Shown here piece by piece: positions 31,762-41,879 of a stretch of 64,000 nt of DNA. This DNA is from Heterobilharzia americana (lineage: Eukaryota > Platyhelminthes > Trematoda > Strigeidida > Schistosomatidae). The translations under genes and the position numbers were made by a program. Numbering within the stretch: position 1 is the first letter of the stretch; every line of letters begins with the position of its first letter. The notes beneath the pieces were generated by a model. The model saw only the letters and a list, made by a program, of their open reading frames with translations, was not told the origin of the DNA and searched no databases. Location of the stretch: positions 55,894,140 through 55,958,139 of the forward strand of contig OX104127.1 in the NCBI GenBank assembly GCA_944470555.2, read 5' to 3'.

Positions 31762-33482
31762 AATTCTATGTCTGATTTTATAGTCCTGTCACCTGATCTC
31801 TCTTTGTTTTTTTGTTTTTTGATTGGTAGTAAAGTTTTCCATATCTCTGGTATAGGTGTTGCGTCATTCCTATTACATGTGTTGGGTGTGGATTCGATGA
31901 ACAAAGATTCAGTAATTAATCTCTCTCTCCACCTAGCTATATTAGACTTAAGTACAGTGGTTTTGTCCCACCCTATTGTGTGGTTGTGTGTTAATGAATG
32001 TAATGCAATGGCTGAGTGTTTTTCTAGGTTATTGATCTTATTGGGGTCTGTCGTTCTATGTTTAGCTAAATTCCTATGTTCTGTTAATCTAACTGACCCC
32101 GACCGGCTAGTTTGACCTATGTATTTGACTTCACAGTCATTACATGGAATTTGGTAGATTATATTATTTTGCTTAATTGGTTCTATCGGATCTTTTAGCC
32201 GACAAAGCTTACCTCTAAGTGAGTTTGTTGGTTTAAATGCCACCCTAATTCCAACCTTGTTGAGAATCCTACGTATGGTTTCTGATGTTCCTTCCTTGTA
32301 TGGTATCACAATAGAGGTGTTGATTTCCTTTCTACTTATGTTGTCACTATTATTTGTATTTGTATTAGTGTTATTATTTTGCTTCTTATGTGTCCGTGTG
32401 AATTTCTTAATAAAATGATGGGGATAATTATTAATTATTAACGCTTCTTTTATGTGTTTCAATTCCTTATTTAAGTCCTTACAATGACTAGTGAGTTTCT
32501 CAGCTCTGTTATTTAGACATTTGACTAAACCCGCTTTAACTGACACTGGATGAGATGACTTGAAGTCTAGATACCTGTTAGAATGTGTTGGTTTTCTGTA
32601 GACGGTAGTATCTAAACCACCATCTATCCTTCGTTTTATTCTGCAATCCAACATAGGTAATTCTCCTTGTTCATTTTCTACTTCGTAAGTGAATTGGATT
32701 GCGTTAACTACTGAGTTTATGTGTGTCAAGAAACTGTCGATATGTTCCGATTTCAACACTGTAAATGTGTCATCTACATATCGCCACCATATCTTAGGTG
32801 TCGGATTATATGTTCGTAAAGCCATATCTTCCCAACTATCCATAAATATATCTGCTACTATAGGGGATATTGGTGATCCCATTGCTACTCCTTCTGTTTG
32901 TCTATATATCTTTCCCTGAAACTTGAAGACTGTCGAGGTTAAGCATAACTGCACTCCTAACATGATTTCACCAACCGATGCCTTGGTTCTTTGAGTAAGT
33001 TGTGAGTCAGTATCTAGTTGATTTCTGACTGCCTCCAGTGCCATATTGATTGGTATTTTAGTATAAAGACTTGTTACGTCAAAACTAACCATTTTTTCAT
33101 CTCTTCTATGTGCAGGTCATTAAGTTTTTGTTTCAACTCGTAAGAATTTACTAGTCTAGAGTTGGAACGGTCTCTAACAGGACGTAATACTGATGCTAAA
33201 TACTTTGATATCTCATATGTTGGTGTGTTCCGGAAGTCAACTATCGGCCTAATGGGATAACCTGCTTTATGAACCTTAATAGTACCGTAAATTCTGCTAG
33301 GATTATTAGTTTTTGGCATTAAAGTAAACCATTCGGACTTACCTAGAGATGGCTTCAGTCGGCGTATCAGATCTGTTGTAGATTTCTTAATTTTAGTCAC
33401 CATTAGTCATATGGCTCTGTTTGGAAATGTTCATCCATTTTTTAAGATAATCCGATTTGTCCATAACTACTGTTGAGACGAG
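31762..33482 (-). mobile_element. Penelope-like element (PLE-1), left copy of head-to-head pair
   Basis: This minus-strand copy has its 5' cut at about 33482 and its 3' cut at about 31762, so it lacks the roughly 150-base 3' untranslated end of its partner. Two overlapping open frames (33403-33074 and 33092 downward) form one protein interrupted by a one-base loss near 33095-33102. They encode the N-terminal part of the RT with V-K-I-K-type and I-Y-G-T-I-K-V-H-K blocks, the catalytic FDVTSLYT, VAMGSPISP, WWRYVDD and then the GIY-YIG domain with Y-I-G-Q-T. Except at its inner end it is the reverse complement of 33483-34933 with very few differences (one Arg/Gln change was seen). Confidence 0.93.
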
Positions 33483-35083
33483 ATATCAAAGTATTTAGCA
33501 TCAGTATTACGTCCTGTTAGAGACCGTTCAAACTCTAGACTAGTAAATTCTTACGAGTTGAAACAAAAACTTAATGACCTGCACATAGAAGAGAATGAAA
33601 AAATGGTTAGTTTTGACGTAACAAGTCTTTATACTAAAATACCAATCAATATGGCACTGGAGGCAGTCAGAAATCAACTAGATACTGACTCACAACTTAC
33701 TCAAAGAACCAAGGCATCGGTTGGTGAAATCATGTTAGGAGTGCAGTTATGCTTAACCTCGACAGTCTTCAAGTTTCAGGGAAAGATATATAGACAAACA
33801 GAAGGAGTAGCAATGGGATCACCAATATCCCCTATAGTAGCAGATATATTTATGGATAGTTGGGAAGATATGGCTTTACGAACATATAATCCGACACCTA
33901 AGATATGGTGGCGATATGTAGATGACACATTTACAGTGTTGAAATCGGAACATATCGACAGTTTCTTGACACACATAAACTCAGTAGTTAACGCAATCCA
34001 ATTCACTTACGAAGTAGAAAATGAACAAGGAGAATTACCTATGTTGGATTGCAGAATAAAACGAAGGATAGATGGTGGTTTAGATACTACCGTCTACAGA
34101 AAACCAACACATTCTAACAGGTATCTAGACTTCAAGTCATCTCATCCAGTGTCAGTTAAAGCGGGTTTAGTCAAATGTCTAAATAACAGAGCTGAGAAAC
34201 TCACTAGTCATTGTAAGGACTTAAATAAGGAATTGAAACACATAAAAGAAGCGTTAATAATTAATAATTATCCCCATCATTTTATTAAGAAATTCACACA
34301 GACACATAAGAAGCAAAATAATAACACTAATACAAATACAAATAATAGTGACAACATAAGTAGAAAGGAAATCAACACCTCTATTGTGATACCATACAAG
34401 GAAGGAACATCAGAAACCATACGTAGGATTCTCAACAAGGTTGGAATTAGGGTGGCATTTAAACCAACAAACTCACTTAGAGGTAAGCTTTGTCGGCTAA
34501 AAGATCCGATAGAACCAATTAAGCAAAATAATATAATCTACCAAATTCCATGTAATGACTGTGAGGTCAAATACATAGGTCAAACTAGCCGGTCGGGGTC
34601 AGTTAGATTAACAGAACATAGGAATTTAGCTAAACATAGAACGACAGACCCCAATAAGATCAATAACCTAGAAAAACACTCGGCCATTGCATTACATTCA
34701 TTAACACACAACCACACAATAGGGTGGGACAAAACCACTGTACTTAAGTCTAATATAGCTAGGTGGAGAGAGAGATTAATTACTGAATCTTTGTTCATCG
34801 AATCCACACCCAACACATGTAATAGGAATGACGCAACACCTATACCAGAGATATGGAAAACTTTACTACCAATCAAAAAACAAAAAAACAAAGAGAGATC
34901 AGGTGACAGGACTATAAAATCAGATATCGAAAGAAGTGTGATTACATTGATATGATTATGAGCAATAATTTATGCTCGAAACGTAATCAAGTAAATAATA
35001 CTGTATCACTGTGCGCTTGATATCAAATAAACAAATCTAATATGGAATTACATTCTACCACAGTGCCCAAGTTTTACACTCAT
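33483..35083 (+). mobile_element. Penelope-like element (PLE-1), right copy with 3' end
   Basis: A plus-strand, 5'-truncated copy abutting the left copy at about 33482/33483. It ends at 'gttttacac' just before the right target duplication. It keeps the whole 3' end: a short stem-like stretch at 34960-34985 ('gagcaataatttatgctcg') and the terminal block 'caaataaacaaatctaatat' (35024-35043). Confidence 0.93.
33558..34955 (+). CDS. Penelope-like reverse transcriptase / GIY-YIG endonuclease, N-terminally truncated
   Basis: An uninterrupted 465-codon frame, open upstream to the junction at 33483. It would copy element RNA and nick the target DNA. Residues 16-25 hold SFDVTSLYTK (catalytic Asp in FDV), 84-100 VAMGSPISPIVADIFMD, and 117-123 WWRYVDD (catalytic Asp pair). 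Residues 178-192 hold VYRKPTHSNRYLDF, a typical Penelope block, and about 255-275 are an Asn/Thr-rich linker. The GIY-YIG nuclease lies near 326-355 with IIYQIPCNDC and KYIGQTSRSG, and a conserved tail follows at 400-430 (ESLFIESTPNT). The first RT motifs and the N-terminal domain are missing, so it is not complete despite the open frame. Intactness and near identity to the left copy point to a recent insertion. Confidence 0.92.
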   Translation: MKQKLNDLHIEENEKMVSFDVTSLYTKIPINMALEAVRNQLDTDSQLTQRTKASVGEIMLGVQLCLTSTVFKFQGKIYRQTEGVAMGSPISPIVADIFMDSWEDMALRTYNPTPKIWWRYVDDTFTVLKSEHIDSFLTHINSVVNAIQFTYEVENEQGELPMLDCRIKRRIDGGLDTTVYRKPTHSNRYLDFKSSHPVSVKAGLVKCLNNRAEKLTSHCKDLNKELKHIKEALIINNYPHHFIKKFTQTHKKQNNNTNTNTNNSDNISRKEINTSIVIPYKEGTSETIRRILNKVGIRVAFKPTNSLRGKLCRLKDPIEPIKQNNIIYQIPCNDCEVKYIGQTSRSGSVRLTEHRNLAKHRTTDPNKINNLEKHSAIALHSLTHNHTIGWDKTTVLKSNIARWRERLITESLFIESTPNTCNRNDATPIPEIWKTLLPIKKQKNKERSGDRTIKSDIERSVITLI

Positions 35084-35096
35084 AGTATTCGATTCT
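35084..35096 (+). repeat. Target site duplication, right copy
   Basis: 'agtattcgattct', one mismatch from 31749-31761. Confidence 0.88.
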
Positions 35097-36312
35097 GTTA
35101 TTTGTGGGGTGTTGTGACAATGTTCAACTTTAAACGCAGTACAGAACAAGTACAAAACGTTATTGAAAGCTCTCTAATTGAACTCACCTAGCTGTGCAAA
35201 AGCTTATGGAGTTGTCATCAGAATCGAACACAACAAGCAATGTCCGGCAGGGATGTCCACTGTCACCGTTCCTATTTAATTTCGTCATAGATATACTAAA
35301 GAGTATAACCTTAGGTACGTCTCACTTCACAGGGATTGATTCACTCCCTCGTTGACTTGGAGTATGCAGATGATATTATCCTGCTAGCTGAAGATACTGA
35401 CAAAATGCAGGATCTTTTGAACACACTGAGGAGAAATCTGGGTATGTTTAGCATGAGTTTCGCTTGCACCTGTCACATGTAAGATGATGTTCTAGAACTG
35501 GTCTGCAGCCACTCTCAGTTTACGGATAGTGAGTGAAGTGGTGGAATGTATCGGTCACTTTACTCACTTGAGTGGTCGCATCAATCCGAACAGGCTGGTT
35601 GCAGATGAAATCTCAGCTTGAACACAGAAGGCCAGTTTGGCATTTGCCGACTTGTGTCACCTATAGCGTCGACTGGCTAGATATCCGATTGCCTATTAAA
35701 GGACGAGTATACTGCGCTGCAGTCCGTTTTGTCCTTTTGTACGGTTGAGACATGGCAGTTGAAAGTAAAAAAGCATGAACCAGTTTGAAGTCTTTAACTA
35801 CGCGTATCTTCGTAGCACTACTCGCATGTGGTAGAATCACCGTATAGACAGTATTGAGGATCATATGAAGGGTTTTGCGTAAGGAAGGTAAGTCAAGCAA
35901 TGAGGTTGAGAATCTTCATTAATTGAGGTGGCTTGGACGTGCGCTACACATCCTAAGCCACCGCCTACTTTGACTTACGTTGGATTAAGTTTGAAGAGAA
36001 CTTAGCATGGCCATATTTAGACGCGGCATCAGTGCATGAAGTCCCTGACTGTTGGTCTTGGGTGTGTAGGGAGGTGTAGACTATCTGACTGAAGTACTTA
36101 AGATTATAGGAATCATTGGTTGAGAACTCTCAGTGACATGGCTGAAAATCGGTTATAGTGGCGCAGATGTATTCACTCTTTGACATCTTTCAAAGGTTGA
36201 ATATTTGCACTCACCGTTATTTTCAAATCGCTTATTCTTTTACACAACTTCATCTACTTTGATACCAATCTTTTTCTATCCATTTGTTCTTTGTATACTA
36301 CTGTGAAGTGAA
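35084..36312 (+). mobile_element. RTE-B near-complete copy, 3' part
   Basis: It resumes in motif A (V-F-D-S-V), then reads L-K-A-L near 35163, N-V-R-Q-G-C-P-L-S-P-F-L-F-N (35240-35280), L-V-D-L-E-Y-A-D-D-I-I-L-L (35350-35392) with intact YADD, E-V-V-E-C-I-G-H-F-T-Y-L (35538-35573), a degenerate L-R-R-x-A-R block, and W-C-H-V-L-R-like pieces (35925-35960). The 3' tail at 36180-36312 matches that of the copy ending at 13850. Frameshifts and stops are common. Confidence 0.85.
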
Positions 36313-36914
36313 ACAACTTGAAGGGATACACACTTAGATTCCAGATTATATTTTGAACTGTCTGTCTTTTTCACAGAAAAAAAATTCTCAGCTTTCGATG
36401 ACAGAGGAAATGGGTAATCAGTCTGAAAACGAGAAAAATGCTACGTAGTAATGTATCAAACTATTCTGAAATTTGAAAAGAAAAACACTTTTAAAGTCCT
36501 AATGAAGTAGGAAAGTAAATATATGACGTTTCATAACCTCATAAAAGTTATGTCTTCATAGAAGAATTAATGTTAATAACTTCTGGATGTTTTCAAATCC
36601 TCCTACTTTTGAAAGTGGAAAGATGTCTAAAGCACCGAATTATAGACGGACTTATTTAAAGCTCCTAAAAATCTGATGAAGTAACCGAAAATTCATTGCA
36701 GTACCACATGTTCTACACTCAAAAGAAACGTATATCCCCATTAGTTAGCATAGGATTCATGGTTTCGGATAGCTCAAACCATTTTTAAAATAGTTAATCC
36801 GTCTTAACAACCTCAACAAAACAATAAGCATCAAGTCGCAATTCACTCAACAACCTTGTGCATATTTGTACAGTAGGCAATGAGCCACATCTGTTTTATG
36901 AAGGTTAATGATAC
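36313..36914. other. No recognised feature
   Basis: AT-rich sequence without a supported gene. Confidence 0.5.
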
Positions 36915-37025
36915 TGACTAGCTTCCCAAACCTCGTTAGGTGCAGCAGGTCTTGAACGCATGACCCGCTGGTTGAGTCACCTCCTTAAACTATTGAACCA
37001 CAGCTTCAAACAATGACGAGAAGAC
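36915..37025 (-). mobile_element. SINE-D, tRNA-like element
   Basis: The minus strand has a box-A-like 'tggttcaatagtttaagg' (37003-36986) and a box-B-like 'gcgttcaagacc' (36959-36948), spaced as in a tRNA-derived SINE. The 'tggtttaag' head at 21329 is similar. Confidence 0.5.
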
Positions 37026-39145
37026 ATAGTTAATCTGAAATGTATGAAACATTAGCGCAATACATCTCAATCAAACTGGTCACACACTTGTCATGCATAT
37101 TTATACAAAATGCAACCAAGGATAAATGAGTCTATAAATAATCAATGTAATAAACGAGTGAACTGTTAGGCTTAGGGGTCGAATCATAGATGGAATATGA
37201 AAGATAATATATGTCAGCTTTGATATTAAAACTGAAATACCAAGGACGTTATAGTGTAGAAAAAAAGAAATTGCTTTTGAATACAAGTTATAAACTTCTT
37301 TATACCTAGAGCTTGAACAAGCCTGTATTCCCAGTAGGTTTTCTGAATAATTTTGAAAGGTGTGTGATATTTCGTTAAAAATGAAGCTAAGCATCTGTCA
37401 GTGGGATAATCTGATGTTGTACCCATTTTAAAATAGGGTTCTCGACCCTTACAGATTTATGGGTCCTAACCTTATATATGTGACATGTCCATGCAACCTG
37501 ATGAGAGTAATCGGATATGACCCTATCCTTCAAATGTTGCAAAGGCTTACAAGAATACCTTTATAACTTGACCAATCAATTGACCTTTTACCATATAGAT
37601 TGCTTTTTAGACTCATTTATCCTTGGTATTATTTCATATAAACGTGAATGGTGTGTGACCAGATTCTTCTAGACGCACTAAGCTAATACATCACATTTTT
37701 CATTCAAACTGGGTCTTTTTCAAACTATTCTGCACCAAAAATATTTACAACTCTGAAAAGCAAAACCATGTGACGGAGACAACTCGAAGGATAAAATGGT
37801 TTTTATTTTCAGAAGTGAAAACAAGCCTAACACTATTTACTTAACATTGAAGTCGATTAGGACCGTCCCAAGGAGATAACTCACGGTCACATTTTCTGAC
37901 TTTTTCATATTACAATCAACAAAAGTGTCGCAAGATATCTATACAGCGTGGTTGAGATAATGTATATCACTAAGAGAATTTCTAATATCCAACTGCGTGG
38001 GATGATAACGAATTATTCTGTATTCCGCCACACAGTATAACTAACCCAAACCCTAGGTAACTAAAGATACCAACGTAAGTCATTAAACCAAGGTCGACTA
38101 GTATAAATGTAGACTTCATGGCTGAGAAAACGCTATCAACATGAAAAAAGCTCCAAAGCTGGGTTACATAATGCAGACCTTAGTTTGAGATTTTAACTTG
38201 TCCAAACATGGCTTTTTTGGTAAAAGACCATTTTTTGTTAAGGCGCTGGTGCGCAAATGCAGACAAATAACTGAAAGAATGTAGCTTCGTCAGTCGTCAT
38301 ATATGGAACACTTCCCATTTTAGACATCCAAATCACTTAATCGCTTAATGACGCTGTGCAGCAGAATACCTACAGAAATCACTCAGCTCGAGTTGTATGG
38401 CGAACAGCTCTTTCTCTTAAAAGCCTTCCACTTATTGCGAAACCTCTCACTTAACAATTGAAATTAGTTATCTAAAAAGTGAGAATTGAGGTTATTACCC
38501 TTGACGAATTGGTCAGTAGTTTAAATAATGTGTTGCATAAAGTTCATCAACTTGACAAAGGAAATTCAACGAATGACAAATAAAAATTGTTCGAAGACAT
38601 TAATCACGGGGTAATCGTATGGAAACCTTTCACGAAACCTTAGGAGAAGTATTTATGAGCTGGAAAGTGTGGCACTCATTCGAGCCAAATTTGAAGCATT
38701 TTTACTCGGATTCAAGTTTCATGTCCCAAGGAAAGTGAAAAACAGTTAAGCAAGGTCCCAGTTTGATATATGACCGATAGGTGAGAACTAAGAGGAATGG
38801 TTAGTGTCAGAATTGGGACACGGCGCTAATCAGTAACTTTAACCGATTATACTGTTCAAAATTCCATCGAAAGAGCGCCGGGTGACATTGAAATATCTCA
38901 CGAATAACGATATGATATTAAGACAAGGGTTCAAGCGCTGAGATAGTGACTAAGTAGGATTATAACTCCAAAACTGATAGTTGCAAACAGAATTCGTTAG
39001 AGAAACAGATCATAAAGATACTGAAGGAACTTCTAATCAAGAAACAAGCTAATAATTTCATAAGTAACCACTTTAAGCCTAATCGGTCTTGTTTAAACTA
39101 TAAATATTGACTATCAATCACAACTTTAATAGTAACGTGTTCACC
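37026..39145. other. No recognised feature
   Basis: A minus-strand open frame at 37101-37394 is hydrophobic and AT-driven, without a family motif. Nothing else is supported in this 2.1 kb. Confidence 0.45.
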
Positions 39146-39300
39146 GCAAACCTGTACGTCCTCAGTTCGGTCTCCGGTGGGTTTGTGGGTGTGTACTGCT
39201 AAGGAATTCTATACTAAGATGAAACAGATATTCAGTGCTCCCAGATTTTCAATGGCTCTTCAACTGACGTCAGTTTGTGGTAAATCCCACTTTGAAATCA
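39146..39300 (+). mobile_element. SINE-B copy with hammerhead-like core
   Basis: It has a box-B-like 'cagttcggtctcc' (39164-39176), then GTGTACTG, CTAAGGA, ATTCT-ATACT-AAGAT, GAAAC-AGAT-ATTC and CAGTGCTCCC (39190-39244). GUGUACUG and CAGUGCUC can form helix I. Helix II and box 1 are mutated. Confidence 0.65.
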
Positions 39301-39479
39301 AAATATCCCCCACACACACAGAATTACAACCAGAATGCTTCACTAAAACCGTGATTAACACTCCTTATCACTAAGCAATTAACGGACTGGGTGGAAATCA
39401 AAACCTGTTTGATGAAGTTTGACTCTATACACCCCCAATTTTCTATAGCACTTTGCCGAAAACATGGACTATATTAATG

Positions 39480-40300
39480 TATTAGATGATCGGAGGTAAT
39501 TGGCAGGAAACCTTTCGATTCAACTAAGGCTTCTACTACCATATTTATGGGGTAGCGAATAGGGAGTCTACAGGGTCCTGAACTAGCAGACAACCTCATG
39601 TTTAATCTGAAGAACACGAGATGTAAGAAACGGTACGTCAATGACATATTTATTGTCTGTAAAGATTTACATGCTACACTTCTTATTTGGTAGGAATTTA
39701 CGGTGACGTTCATGCAAAAATTGAGTTCGCTATGGAACAGAAAAATGATAAAGTCAGTTTTCTAGAGATATCTACAAAACGTAGCAGAGGTGAAAGACTT
39801 TAAAGGTCCGTATAATAAAAAAGTAAAATGGATTGTATACTAATTTTGATAGTTTCTGTCCAGTTATGTATGAATATGCAATCGTATAGAAATTATTCCA
39901 AAGAGCACGAGGAAAGTTGACAGAAGAAATGTGTATAAGACAATATTTCTTGACGTATATGGGAGGAAAAGTCGACCTTTATACTCTTTAACTTTAAATA
40001 TAATACTGCAGGAACAATAAACAGTTTGGATATAACACCGGTCTGAGCTAATCCTGCTATTTGTAAAGAGTTGAAGAAGAATCGATGAAATACAAGTGTC
40101 ACGTTATTCTTATTCTTTTCAACTTTACAGAGGGAGATATGTGTTAAAATTCTAGCACACTTGGCTCCTAATATCACATTACTAAAGATTAATGTAACAT
40201 CAACTAGCTTTAGCGTGTTTGAAGATAAAATCTGTTTTAAACAACGGTTGAATAATCTAGTAAGAGATGTTGCTGCCATTATTACTCAATAAAACCGTGC
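39480..40300 (+). pseudogene. Decayed Penelope-type reverse transcriptase, second family (PLE-2)
   Basis: Read across frames, 39540-39605 gives a counterpart of the G-x-x-M-G-S-P-L-G-P-L-L-A-D-L-F-M block, and 39631-39660 gives RYVNDIFIVC (second catalytic Asp kept, first changed to Asn). 39721-39768 gives V-E-F-A-M-E-Q-K-N-D-K-V-S-F-L-E-I after a shift, and 39825-39850 a degenerate T-x-F-D-S-F-C-P stretch followed by an R-A-R-G-K-L-T-E-E block (39902-39930). This order is that of Penelope-like enzymes from RT motif B to the thumb. Identity with PLE-1 is low, so it is another family. Inactive. Confidence 0.55.
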
Positions 40301-41879
40301 ACTTGATTCGGATCTATAGAAGTATTTTAATGAAATGGTAACATCTTGTCGTTAAGAGACGTTAGAGAGAAGAGTGACGATTGGTGACCACCATAAAGAA
40401 GCAAAAGAAAACAAGCACATCCAATCACTCATTTACTTGAAAAATCGAAGTGTCATCTCCAAAGGGCAAATATATTTAAACTGCACTCTTCAGATAGATC
40501 AGTTATCTTTCATAAAATAGAAGAATTAGTCGATTAAGATCAGAATACTAGATTCGAGCACTTTCTCATAAATGTTAGGTATCCAGCACAGAAACTAGTC
40601 CCAGGGGTAGTAGCTTGTGCTACTAAGCATAGTTTGTAGAGAAATAGGTGGAGCACTGACGCTGTAAGCCAGCAATCGCATCATGGTAACTTAAACTAAC
40701 TCAGAAAAGTACTTAATCATAAATAATGCGAAACATTTCAAAGGATCAGTTGCCCACACCTATGCTGACCCACGTGACATAAAAAAATTTAATGAGTTAA
40801 GGTGTGTAGATGAGAATTTCAATTATGCGGTTTTCGAGTAGTGAATGTTAACAGTCATAAGATGACAAAACAGTTATGGGTGGAGTACGTGAGTGTCATG
40901 ATGAACTAGAAGTTTAGTATAGCAGTGCTTGTAATTAACTAAATAAAAGAAGTTAGCTTAAAGATAGAATTGACTCAGAAAGTTCAAAAGTTGTCATCCC
41001 CAGAAACAGATTACTTCCGTGGGATTTCCCTCTGCATAAAATAGATAGATCACTTCGCAATGGCTATGGTGTCGTCATCAATATGAAGAGTAATTCGTGT
41101 ACACTACCTAAAGAACAAGTGATATGACATAACCGTGAGGACTGCTACACTGCCGAATGAAATACGAAGGACAAGACAGTAACCCAGTCTCAACATAATG
41201 TAGCCACAAATGCAAAATAGGCGCAAGTGCTTCGGTATAGAGGACTTCGAAGCATCATCAATTAAATGGGACAGCCTGGTAAACCACCAAATAGTTCGTT
41301 TGACGAGTTTTTTAGAAAATCACATTCCCTTAGCTCCTGAGCAGAACATTGAGAATACCATCCGCTTTGAATGTCAACATTAATTACACGTTTTGATATT
41401 AACCTTGAATGACATGTTTTACTCACCAACTTCTAACCCTTGAAAAAAAGTGAACATGCAGTGGTCATCTTTAGATTTATCCTTTCGTAGCTGTTTCTAG
41501 GTCTTGCGGTTCCAGGTCCTTGGTGGATTCCGATGCAGTACATCCAACCACTCGTCTGCAATAGCTCTGGTATACCCAACGAATGGTTCGGTGTTGGCTA
41601 GATTTGCATGAAACAAGTGCGCAACAGAAACAAGTCGTCGCGCTGATAACTTTAAAACACCATTAAATCTTCATCAGCTTCAATTTTATGGGAAAAATTA
41701 GTATCAAGTATAGATGTGTACACATGGTACCACTTCCTTAGAAGCTGCATGCATGCCGACACTTTCGTCGGACTAAACAGGGCGAGGTTTGGTCCAGCAT
41801 TGGGCTGTGAATCGCATATGGAGCCAGATTTGGTCCACATGGGGCCCAACCCTGGGACACAGTTACATAACTGGAGTAG
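40301..41879. other. No recognised feature
   Basis: Remnants of PLE-2 may extend a little way in. Beyond that I see no supported gene or element. GC content starts to rise at about 41.4 kb. Confidence 0.4.

Noticed and set aside
31576..32115. 179-codon plus-strand open frame
   Set aside because: It runs antisense through the Penelope-like reverse transcriptase. Its first part is RTE-B in frame and the rest is a shadow.
39893..40279. 128-codon minus-strand open frame
   Set aside because: It is antisense to the decayed reverse transcriptase on the plus strand and has no domain of its own.
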